Shown: one piece after another, positions 35,165 through 46,400 of the stretch
Numbering within the stretch: the stretch's first letter is position 1
Layout: each line of letters opens with the position of its first letter
DNA from: Chrysaora quinquecirrha
Lineage: Eukaryota; Cnidaria; Scyphozoa; Semaeostomeae; Pelagiidae
Assembly (NCBI GenBank): GCA_014526335.1
Contig: JACTAT010000337.1
Span: 481,407-545,406 of the forward strand
Length of the DNA stretch: 64,000 nucleotides
Reading direction: 5' to 3'
The notes under the pieces: generated by a model
The model's input: the letters and a program-made list of their open reading frames with translations, nothing else
What the model was told of the DNA's origin: nothing
The model's database searches: none
Program-made: the position numbers and the translations under genes

Positions 35165-37027
35165 TACTTCGTAAATACTTCGTATTCTTCAGATATAGAG
35201 TTAGTTACGCGACCAAGCAACAAGCAAGCAAAATCGTCAATACATATTCAACGCCCATTTAACACATGGTCCACAAAGAATTATTCTTTGGTGTTTCTGT
35301 TTAAGATCATCCAAACAGGGGCCCATATTTTGGGGCAAAAAGGTTGTTTTTTTCTTCATTACTGGGGCACGAAAAGGGGCCTACTGGGGCAATTGCCCCA
35401 AAAACCCCCTTAAAAAATGCCCTAATAGCAAGAGAGTGAGGCAAGAGCAGGGGAAATTTCCGTCCAGGAATAAATGACTGATTAAATTTATTAAATAAGT
35501 ATAAATTTAAGTTTAAGAAAAATAAAAGAGAAAATCTCTTTGAGAAACATCATGTAAGTATCAAATTAACTTACCGACACTCCAGATAGTTATCCTTTTT
35601 CCGCTATAAACCCTTTGGTTTCAGCTTCAATTTTGCGCTACCAGAAATCATAATTATCAACATTCCAAATATATTGCGGAAATTATGTTGCTTGGCACAA
35701 GTACTTCTTAGATCTGAGGCTATCTGTGGCTTGTCCTGGACTTGTCTCGCAAGAAGCGGGGCAGTGAGGCAGCAGTTGGTAACTATGACGCAATGGGGTG
35801 CGGAAGCCATGGAACCCGCAGAAAACTGTCTCAATCTTTATTTCCATGTGAAATTGTGTGCCTCTGAACATAGAGCTTTTGCTGACCACTTTACATTTTC
35901 AAGACCATCCCAAACTTTGAAAGCATGATGCGGTTTGTTTGATATGGTACACCTTTTTGTATGTTTTTCTTTTTAATAGGATCTCTGGGACGTGTTAGGA
36001 TATGCAACTTTGATTAGGTTCGTTATGATTTGGCAGAGCACAGAAAACCTTGTTATGAAAATTCATTTTGCAAATAAGCTGCGGGGCAGGCAACTTGTGG
36101 TTCACTTCAAATTTCATAAGCGGCAGCACCCCTTACTTTTCTATAATTTTGGTTCGTTGTTTTTTCTTACTGTGCAATGACAGAAATTTCTCGCATAATC
36201 ACGAGCGGGGGAGGAATACATAATCTATGTTGGGTACCGGGGACGCGCTGCTCAAAAGGGTATCGGTATTCATGATTTTATTATAAACATGGTTTGTAAT
36301 TTTTTAAAAATTGATATGAAGAGGGGTATTGCCAGAATCTGTATTAACTTGCGAAAAACATTCTTGTTTAAATTTGTTTTCACTTTTTCCATAGAAACTT
36401 GATTGGAAATGGCACATTATAGGATACACTTTTTACGCAACTGGTCAATATTAGGGCGTATTTTTTGGTCACATTCTGTTTTCAGCAGACGCCTTCTCTT
36501 TTCGGTATTCGGAAAACGGCAGGTTTGGTAGGCCTCCAAAACCTTCTGTCCCCGAAGCTCCCACCGAAGCTGGAAGGTTTCGCAGACATCCCAAGGAATC
36601 TCGTTCTCGCTATAAAATGATTGGTTTAGTTCGGTTTTGTTCTGATCAGCCTAGCGTATTCTAAGCAGCTTGAGGGCTGGGTCAAAAGTAAAAGTTGCTG
36701 CTTATAAAAGAAATAGCTTATAAAAAAGTGTAATTTAGAGCCCGATTTAGTACATGCCTTGTTGTGGGAAATGTTTGAATAAAAACCCCAACATGGGACG
36801 GCCTTAGAGATTACCCCGGGTCGATAGGATGCTCTCTCAAAGAGGCAATTCAAATTGATATATACTCTAAGGTGCCAAACAAAAGTACTACTTTATATCA
36901 AAATACAGAATACTGTAAGTATTCAGATTGTTATGACCATCCAATATGACAATTTTTTGCTAAAGCAAAGCATACAGTACAATAGAAACAAAAAAGTAAA
37001 AAAAGTGAAATGAAAAAAACTCAAAGG
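35165..37027. other. No gene recognised
   Basis: About 1.9 kb. It contains GGGGCA-rich stretches at 35318-35405 like worn transposon ends, and at 36696-36731 CTTATAAAAAAGTGTA, which resembles the right end of the CAC...GTG elements but has no partner. No coding exon. Confidence 0.45.
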
Positions 37028-37100
37028 TGTGGCCTGAGGAAAAGGGCGCGGCCTGAGGAGGAAAGGGCACGGCCTGAGGAGGAAGAGGCGCAGCTTGAGG
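37028..37100 (+). repeat. 20-21-bp minisatellite (GGCCTGAGGAGGAAAGGGC)
   Basis: About three and a half copies of a purine-rich unit just upstream of the kinase gene's first exon. Confidence 0.85.
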
Positions 37101-37155
37101 AGAACACAAGGAGACAAGGGATGGGAAGCAATTTGTTTCAACGGCCCAAATCGCA

Positions 37156-39251
37156 ATGGCGGAATCTAGCAGTGTTAAAGCCCGCACTGAGGAAATGCAC
37201 AGCCTGAAATCCGGCATTGTCAGTGAGAGAGACAAATGGATTGTCGAGTGGTACGTTGCTGTTGTTAAATATTTTAAAGTTAAAGTTAAATATTTGCTAG
37301 CAAGAGAAAAATTCGTCTGGTTTTCATTTTTTTGAAGGCCGTTCATCCTCGCTGATAATAGGCTTAGGCCACAAGGCAACGGCAAGACATGCAGCATAAC
37401 CTTTTGTGTCTTATCACATAGAGGCAGTCATGAACGCTGACACGAGGCTAGGTCAAAAGGGTAGATGAAAACATCCATGTCATGTTGGCGTTGTTCTCTC
37501 TGGGCTGATAAATATTTTGTGAATACTTTTCATGTAAATAAAATAAAAATAACCAAAATAAAAATTTCGATTTGAAATGAAACCAAACTAGAAAAGTGAC
37601 CCTTGAAAAAAGTTGGCTACACATGTCCTGATTATGAACTTTTTCTGATGACGCCTGGTCCATACCTGCCATATCAGTCCATTAGAAACCATACTACTCA
37701 AGGATGCCATTCAATCACATTTGTTACGCATGTTAAACATTACTAAAACACCTCAATGTTTCTATGACAAAGTCCTCATCACTCATTATAACCCTTCAAT
37801 ATTCTATCTACACCTTTTACATGACCACACTGACTTTACCAAAGCTAATAATGTGGGCAAGTTTATCGAAATTCAATTGTAAAACCCAAACAGGATTTAT
37901 TTACTGGCTCTTGATTTAACTTAAATATAGCTCTGTAGCCATGCCAAAAATGAAATATATTTATTATGTCTTGTTAAACTTCCAAAGGATTTTTTTTACT
38001 GTTTCCTTTTTTGATGACAGGTTGTCCAAAAATCTAGTGTTACAGCAAAAAAGCAAAGTAGAAGTGAAGAATGTCTGTGAGAGAATCCAGAAAACATTAG
38101 GAGAAGCTGTACCAGCAAATGTGATTGGTAAGTGTTTTCGTGTTGTTTTTGGCTCGAGAGTGAAAAATTTTCAAGACAGCAAACGAGTAAGATGCTACTA
38201 TGGTGTAAAGTTTTTGTATGGAGATGTTGATAGCAGGGATGAGGCAGGTGTAGAAATGGTGGTATCAAATTGTGAAGCACAAAATGAGATTGCAGTTGGC
38301 CAGAAAAAGGAGCAGTTGGATCAAACAAAGTTAGTGCCTGAAAGTGTCCGTTTTAGGAAAGCTGTAAATTTATATAGAAATGAAAGGATGGAGAAAGAAA
38401 AGCTGCAGGTTACTCTAGAGAAAGAAAAAGAGCTTTCAAAATACAGCAAAAGTCTGCAGTTGCCATCATCTATGTTCCTGGATAGTGATGAGTTAGTGGA
38501 GGTGCCTGATAGTAAAAATCATGCAGGTACCTTTGGGTCTTGCTGTCTGTTTACATATAGGGGTATTGATGTTGCTGTCAAAGCATATCATGAGCTGGAG
38601 AGTTTCTCTGATGATGCAATGAAACGGTTAGTGCTCAGGGAGGCAAATGTGCTGCTTAATTTGCATGCTCACAGAGGGATCCCAAAGTTTCTCGGTGTAA
38701 TCATTGAAAGCAAGCCATACCGTCTTGTTACAAGTTTTCATGGGATTAACAGAAAATCCACAACAATCAGAGAAATTCTTAAAATTGAAACCAATGAAAT
38801 TGTCGATGCTGTGCCAAAGCACAAGGAAGACTGGTGGAAAGTCTTTGCAAGCCTTGCTGATGTTTTGCTGCATGTCCACACAACTGGATATGTGCATGGA
38901 GACATAAAGTCAGACAATGTCTTGGTAGAAGCTGGAATGTCTGCTGTCATTGTTGATTTTGGAAAAAGTGTTCTTTCCACAAAATCAAAATTAAACATAA
39001 TCCCATCTGCTGAAAGAGATGAATACAAATTAAAGTATCCATGGGTAGCTCCAGAAATTGTTAATGGTATCAAGCCACTGTCAAGGGAAAGTGATGTTTT
39101 TGCTTATGGATGTCTTGTCAGCAAGGTTGTTAAAGCCTGTAAGTTGAAAAGCAAGAGACTTCATGACATTATATCAAATACAGTTGTTCCTGATGCAGAC
39201 AAAAGAATTTGCCTCACTAGAATACAAAATATATTGTCTGGATATTTTTAA
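37156..39251 (+). CDS. Protein kinase domain protein, two exons, about 441 aa
   Basis: Exon 1 (37156-37250) starts MAESSSVKARTEEM and ends in mid-codon after VE. The GTACGT donor and the AG at 38019-38020 join it as EW-LSKNLVLQQK. Exon 2 runs to the TAA at 39251. The N-terminal half is Lys/Glu-rich with a likely coiled coil (MEKEKLQVTLEKEKELSKY). The kinase fold follows: GTFGSCC (glycine loop), VAVKAY (ATP-binding Lys), LREANVLL (helix-C Glu), YVHGDIKSDNVLV (catalytic loop, with HGD instead of HRD), IVDFGKSV (DFG) and WVAPEI (APE). All catalytic residues are present, so activity is plausible; substrate is unknown. It is the longest unbroken gene here apart from the integrase-protease exon. 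It could be a host gene or element-borne; no inverted ends flank it. Confidence 0.78.
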
Positions 39252-40167
39252 AAAAGTATAGACTGCTTTTAAAGATTTATAAATCCCAAAAAACCCCACA
39301 CATGCTTTCTTATGATTATTTTTTCATAATCAGAAGAAAGCATTCTTGATCACATCTATGATACTGTAAATGATGAATCCAACATGCCCTTGCCTAAATT
39401 AAGGTGCCTATTCCGTATGCACAAACAGTATATTCTAAAAATTTACAAACTTTTGGCATCATTTTCATTGGATACACCTGGTATGTCAAATATGGTGGAG
39501 CTATTCTAAAATCATCATTATTGATGTTTTCATATGAACTCCCAAATATATTTCTAAAATAATCACAAAGGGTATTTGAATTGTTCATTTATAGTAGACA
39601 AAATCTGACAAAAAGGGCATGTTTACTGGTTGCAATAATAGATTTTTTGCTATCACTTAACAAAGTATATAATTGCCTTTGCTATCCAGAGCAATAAGAT
39701 CCTTTTTCTTTAAGTTATACAGTATGGTTTAGACTGATTACGAAAATACAGTTAATCCCATTAAGCTTAATTACAATAGTGCCCTAAATAGGTACTTTAG
39801 TTGCAGGGTTTGATATATTCTTAATCCGACTTCCTTTACCAGAGGAGACATGCCCTAGTTCCAGAAAGTTTTTACTTTGCACAATTTAACATTAGAATTC
39901 AATTCTTATTCACTGAAAAATTGAAATATTTCCCCTTAATGCCCAGAAGATGTTGCCAGGCAAATTTGTCCTCAGCAAGAAACCTCACTGAGTTAAGCTC
40001 AAGCCCCACGTCAAGGGTTTGCCCATTGCTTGAGTTTCCGTTTTTAAGCAGAAGGAACCCCACCAGTTCTTTGGCAACATTAAAACTGGGGGAAATCAAA
40101 CTGCAACAAATTTTTTTTAATGTTAAATGCTATTTACAACTGTAAAGTAGGTAGAATTTAATTGCAA
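39252..40167. other. 3' flank of the kinase gene; nothing else recognised
   Basis: AT-rich. The first 60 bases after the stop have no AATAAA signal that I can see. Remaining sequence shows no coding or repeat structure. Confidence 0.45.
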
Positions 40168-41130
40168 AGTAATATCCAAAGATAAAGATATAATGCAATG
40201 ACAGCAGCATCCAGTGATAACATTGTCGATTGAGGAGTAATATCCAAGATAAAGTTATAATGCAATGACAGCAGTATCCAGTGATAACATTGTCGATTGA
40301 AGAGTAATATCCAAAGATAAAGATATATGGCAATGACAGCAGCATCCAGTGATAACATTGTCGATTGAAGAGTAATATCCAAAGATAAAGATATAATGCA
40401 ATGACAGCAGCATCCAGTGATAACATTGTCAAAGATAAAGATATATGGCAATGACAGCAGCATCCAGTGATAACATTGTCGATCGAAGAGTAATATCCAA
40501 AGATAAAGATATATGGCAATGACAGCAGCATCCAGTGATAACATTGTCGATTGAAGAGTAATATCCAAAGATAAAGATATAATGTAATATCCAAAGATAA
40601 AGATATAATGCAATGACAGCAGCATCCAGTGATAACATTGTCGATTGAAGAGTAATATCCAAAGATAAAGATATATGGCAATGACAGCAGCATCCAGTGA
40701 TAACATTGTCGATTGAAGAGTAATATCCAAAGACAAAGATATAATGCAATGACAGCAGCATCCAGTGATAACATTGTCGATTGAAGAGTAATATCCAAAG
40801 ATAAAGATATAATGCAATGACAGCAGCATCCAGTGATAACATTGTCGATTGAAGAGTAATATCCAAAGATAAAGATATATGGCAATGACAGCAGCATCCA
40901 GTGATAACATTGTCGATTGAAGAGTAATATCCAAAGATAAAGATATATGGCAATGACAGCAGCATCCAGTGATAACATTGTCGATTGAAGAGTAATATCC
41001 AAAGATAAAGATATAATGCAATGACAGCAGCATCCAGTGATAACATTGTCGATTGAAGAGTAATATCCAAAGATAAAGATATATGGCAATGACAGCAGCA
41101 TCCAGTGATAACATTGTCGATCGAAGAGTA
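40168..41130. repeat. Minisatellite array 1, 67-68-bp unit, about 14 copies
   Basis: Unit contains CAGCAGCATCCAGTGATAAC and AGAGTAATATCCAAAGATAA. Copies differ mainly by ATATGG/ATAATG before CAATGACAGC. One unit is short (near 40430) and one has an extra 34 bp (near 40571). Long minus-strand open frames occur in all three frames only because the unit lacks stops there and is not a multiple of three. Confidence 0.97.
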
Positions 41131-41177
41131 ATACGAGCAGAACGATTAATACGATCGAAGAGTGATATCAGCAGCAA

Positions 41178-43448
41178 CGATAAAGACAAGGGAATGATGA
41201 GAAAATTCAGCAACAGTTCTTCTTCAGCAGCAACGATAAAGACAAGGGAATGATGAGAAAATTCAGCAACAGTTTTTCTTCAGCAGCAACGATAAAGACA
41301 AGGGAATGATGAGAAAATTCAGCAACAGTTCTTCTTCAGCAGCAACGATAAAGACAAGATAATGATGGTAGAATTCAGCAACAGTTCTTCTTCAGCAGCA
41401 ACGATAAAGACAAGGGATGATGGTAGAATTCAGCAACAGTTCTTCTTCAGCAGCAACGATAAAGACAAGGGATGATGGTAGAATTCAGCAACAGTTCTTC
41501 TTCAGCAGCAACGATAAAGACAAGGGATGATGGTAAAATTCAGCAACAGTTCTTCTTCAGCAGCAATGATAAAGACAAAGGAATGATGGTAGAATTCAGC
41601 AACAGTTCTTCTTCAGCAGCAACGATAAAGACAAGGGAATGATGAGAAAATTCAGCAACAGTTCTTCTTCAGCAGCAACGATAAAGACAAGATAATGATG
41701 GTAGAATTCAGCAACAGTTCTTCTTCAGCAGCAACGATAAAGACAAGGGAATGATTAGAAAATTCAGCAACAGTTCTTCTTCAGCAGCAACGATAAAGAC
41801 AAGGGATGATGGTAGAATTCAGCAACAGTTCTTCTTCAGCAGCAACGATAAAGACAAGGGAATGATGAGAAAATTCAGCAACAGTTCTTCTTCAGCAGCA
41901 ACGATAAAGACAAGATAATGATGGTAGAATTCAGCAACAGTTCTTCTTCAGCAGCAACGATAAAGACAAGGGATGATGGTAAAATTCAGCAACAGTTCTT
42001 CTTCAGCAGCAACGATAAAGACCAAGGAATGATGAGAAAATTCAGCAACAGTTCTTCTTCAGCAGCAACGATAAAGACAAGGGAATGATGAGAAAATTCA
42101 GCAACAGTTCTTCTTCAGCAGCAACGATAAAGACAAGGGATGATGGTAGAATTCAGCAACAGTTCTTCTTCAGCAGCAATGATAAAGACAAGGGATGATG
42201 GTAGAATTCAGCAACAGTTCTTCTTCAGCAGCAACGATAAAGACAAGGGATGATGGTGAAATTCAGCAACAGTTCTTCTTCAGCAGCAACGATAAAGACA
42301 AGGGATGATGGTAAAATTCAGCAACAGTTCTTCTTCAGCAGCAACGATAAAGACAAAGGAATGATGGTAGAATTCAGCAACAGTTCTTCTTCAGCAGCAA
42401 CGATAAAGACAAGGGAATGATGAGAAAATTCAGCAACAGTTCTTCTTCAGCAGCAACGATAAAGACAAGGGATGATGCTAAAATTCAGCAACAGTTCTTC
42501 TTCAGCAGCAACGATAAAGACCAAGGAATGATGGTAGAAGTCAGCAACAGTTCTTCTTCAGCAGCAACGATAAAGACAAGGGATGATGGTAGAATTCAGC
42601 AACAGTTCTTCTTCAGCAGCAACGATAAAGACAAGGGAATGATGAGAAAATTCAGCAACAGTTCTTCTTCAGCAGCAACGATAAAGACAAGATAATGATG
42701 GTAGAATTCAGCAACAGTTCTTCTTCAGCAGCAACGATAAAGACAAGGGATGATGGTAAAATTCAGCAACAGTTCTTCTTCAGCAGCAACGATAAAGACC
42801 AAGGAATGATGAGAAAATTCAGCAACAGTTCTTCTTCAGCAGCAACGATAAAGACAAGGGAATGATGAGAAAATTCAGCAACAGTTCTTCTTCAGCAGCA
42901 ACGATAAAGACAAGGGATAATGGTAGAATTCAGCAACAGTTCTTCTTCAGCAGCAATGATAAAGACAAGGGATGATGGTAGAATTCAGCAACAGTTCTTC
43001 TTCAGCAGCAACGATAAAGACAAGGGATGATGGTGAAATTCAGCAACAGTTCTTCTTCAGCAGGAACGATAAAGACAAGGGATGATGGTAAAATTCAGCA
43101 ACAGTTCTTCTTCAGCAGCAACGATAAAGACAAAGGAATGATGGTAGAATTCAGCAACAGTTCTTCTTCAGCAGCAACGATAAAGACAAGGGAATGATGA
43201 GAAAATTCAGCAACAGTTCTTCTTCAGCAGCAACGATAAAGACAAGGGATGATGGTAAAATTCAGCAACAGTTCTTCTTCAGCAGCAACGATAAAGACCA
43301 AGGAATGATGGTAGAAGTCAGCAACAGTTCTTCTTCAGCAGCAACGATAAAGACAAGGGAATGATGAGAAAATTCAGCAACAGTTCTTCTTCAGCAGCAA
43401 CGATAAAGACAAGGGATGATGGTAAAATTCAGCAACAGTTCTTCTTCT
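41178..43448. repeat. Minisatellite array 2, 54-56-bp unit, about 41 copies, 777-bp higher-order period
   Basis: Unit contains TTCAGCAACAGTTCTTCTTC and AGCAGCAACGATAAAGACAA, with variants GGGAATGATGAGAAAA, GGGATGATGGTAGAA, GATAATGATGGTAGAA and CCAAGGAATGATG. The order of variants repeats: ACAAGATAATG occurs at 41910 and 42687, ACCAAGGAATGATGAG at 42021 and 42798, ACCAAGGAATGATGGTAGAAG at 42520 and 43297, each 777 bp apart. So a 14-unit block has been duplicated. The short link 41131-41177 mixes words from arrays 1 and 2. Confidence 0.97.
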
Positions 43449-46400
43449 AACAAGATTGGAGGTAGGTTTTAATGTTTCGTGTTTATAGCTTTATTAATTT
43501 CCCAATTTTACCATTATATTTATTCTGTATCATGTATAAGTCTTGCTCTAGTCACCAGAGACCATTGTGAAAATCGTTCATAATCCTTCGTTGACATTAG
43601 TATCCAGCCTTCTCCTTGATAATGTATAGGGTCCCAGAGACCTTGATATTGATCCCTAAGAAATCTCCTCATAAGTGGCGTAAGATCTTCTATTGTAAGA
43701 AATGCACCAACTTTTGAATTATTTGAGGCTCTCCAAGCAAGAAAATTGTTGAGTTGGTCTTTTGAAACTATTGCAAAGTGGTGGCCAGTGATAATTTTAT
43801 TATTATTCTTCTTTAATTCTTCAAATAGATACCTTCTTACATCTGAGTTCAAACCAAGGAGGATTATGTCTTGACCATAAAGCATTCTAAGAGTTTCTTC
43901 CTAAAAAGGATAAAAATGAATAGACTTGAATGGGAAATAGTTTTACCCCATTGTCTAGTTTGAAAAGTAGTCTTTTCATGTCAAGGAAATATAGAGTTTC
44001 TAATTAGACAAAGTAGAAAGGAACTTACATCAATTTGTATTTGCTCTTGGTCGAATCTTTTAAAATAATCCACCAGGCTATTGTCACTTACATTTTCTGG
44101 AAAAGAAATTCAAAAGTCTTCAGGATAATTGGATGATGATCCCAATTCAATTAAGTCTTTAGATGGGAGCATCGATAGCTATGTGGTAAGGGGCAGCGAA
44201 CTCTTGCCTTTATCAGAATCGGCAAATTTGTTCTATCTGTTATGTTTTTTCTTAGTTTTTCTATCTATCTTTACTATGTTGCTTCAGCTGGCGACCTCTT
44301 GTCTTGCTTCCATCACCTCTTCCCTTACGCAAGGAAACAATCTCATCCCACAAGAAGCTGGTCGTCAGGTGATTTTCATCTCGTCACATCTCATCTCATC
44401 TCTCATCTTCGTAAAGGGTTTGGCTTCATTGGGATGCTGGGAGTAATAGCCTAAGATTCCAAATTTCATTAAAGGGCGAATACAAATTTATTGTGGGATG
44501 AAATCTCCCATTTCCAACAGCAACCTATGTGATCTTCAAATCTCAAGCAAAATGTTTCACTTTCAAATATAGATATTATAGATATTAAATTTGTTAATTA
44601 TTACCTCTCCACAGACTTGGACTTGATAGGTCTGCGTGTGTTCCACTGACAATGTGCCTGGCCAACATCTCTCTAACATCATCCATGTCGAAAATGGTGA
44701 AGTCTGCTGCTGTATAATTTGCAAAAGAAATCAACCAGCAAATGGCAAAAAGACCACATTGAGTTGATTCATCTTGTCCATTGAAAGGAAGAACTTTTTC
44801 AGTCAAGGTAAGAGCAGCAGTGTAGTTGTTGTTAAACAAAGCCTGCTTGAGATTCTTAACTTCAGACTCATGGTTAAGGCCCAAAGAATAACAAATTGAG
44901 AATGTTGATGAACTGAAATCAACTAAGAAAACCCACCAATGCTGATCAACATTTGCGGGAAATAAAATTCTATTCAGGAAAGGAGGCAGACATTTTTTGA
45001 AACCTTTCTTTGATAATGAGTAGAAAGGGTTCTTTATGAGCTGGTAGGTTATAAGTGGATCTACTACATATGCTGATGGACACTGGGTGTTAATTGCTTG
45101 GCCTACAGCATGAATTATACTGTCATTGACCAGCGAATTACCCTTCAGTGTCCTTAGATCGTGTGCATTAACGTGAGGAAACAAATCTGACACTTCCTGG
45201 CTGTCATCCACAACAGAAGAGTCTCTCATGATATCATGGGGAGAAAAGTCCTTCTTCTTCTGAAAAATTTCGTTTTCGTCCTCGACAATAAGAACATCAT
45301 GTCGGACTTTAAATTTGTAAATTCCAAAACCTTGACTATACGTCAGCTGCCACAAGTAAACAAGACAATTAACACTGCTGTACTCCAAAACACCTTCGAT
45401 ACTGTCAAGAATAATGCAGTCTTTCTCACGAAATACCATTGTGATATAATGGCTTTGAGCATTGATCAGCATCAACCTTTCACTTTGCTTTACATCTAAA
45501 AATCGTAAAAGAGCCTGATACATGACCTCAGGCTCGTTTTCAAGAGAAGAGGGATCTGCATTTGTGAAAAAAGAATGCAAATGCGTATTTATCTGGGCAT
45601 ATTCATACCCAGCATGATTGGCTGCATTCAGCACAACATCGATGTTGTAATCACCTGCAAGTGATCTAAAATTTTCCAGATCATTGTTGATGTTTTGTAA
45701 AGAGGCCTGTTGAATCCAGCATGCATCAGCAATTCGATTCATTGTCTCAGGCTCGATGGAAGATAGAATTGTGTTGTTAAGGGCACACATTCCACATAAT
45801 GTGGTACTGCCTTGCATTTGGACATGCATTGGTGAATTTCCGTGCATGAAAGTTTTGATGAAAATCTTCTCCTTCAGAGAGGAAGGATATGGCATGAATG
45901 CAACATCAAGAAAATATTTAAGATTTTTCATGGTTGAAGATGACCAGCTTTCAGGTTCCTGACTGCTAGATATCAGCTTCAGCCTGAAATGCTCAAGCGC
46001 AATTCTTGTTTCTGCATCCTCTTCGTTCGTCAAGAGAAAGGAACACTTATTAATGGCATTAGCAAACAGCTTTTTTAAATGGACATGGTCTGCATCTGTT
46101 GAATTCGGATTTACATTTGATTCCAATATTACAAAGCTGGTCAAGCTTGTTTTCTCATTTCTGCGTTTTAAAGGGGGAGAGCTACTACTCTTATGTTTAG
46201 TAGAGCGTTTTCTTTTATCTTTTTTTGACTTGTGCGCGGTGGATTTTGCAGATGGCAATTTCTGTTTCACCCCAAATCTTTCAGCAAAAGAGAGTGCCAT
46301 TTGCTGGCAGCAAGCATGCTGACAAAAGCACTGTGGGTCTGTAAAACAGTCGACACAATTATGGCTGGTATCTATATTGAGGTATTCCAAAAGAATATCG

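Noticed and set aside
37010..37207. Arg/Glu-rich 65-codon frame
   Set aside because: It is a translation of the purine-rich minisatellite and overlaps the true first exon of the kinase gene in another frame.
40130..41213. Long minus-strand frames (213-351 codons) of repeated hydrophobic sequence
   Set aside because: They come from the 67-68-bp tandem repeat, which has few stops on that strand. Open frames exist in all three phases with the same words, which is not how a protein behaves.
42417..42695. Ser-rich 92-codon frame on the plus strand
   Set aside because: It is a translation of the 55-bp minisatellite and changes frame with unit length.
40168..43448. CRISPR-like array
   Set aside because: Repeats abut without unique spacers; the region is a eukaryotic minisatellite.
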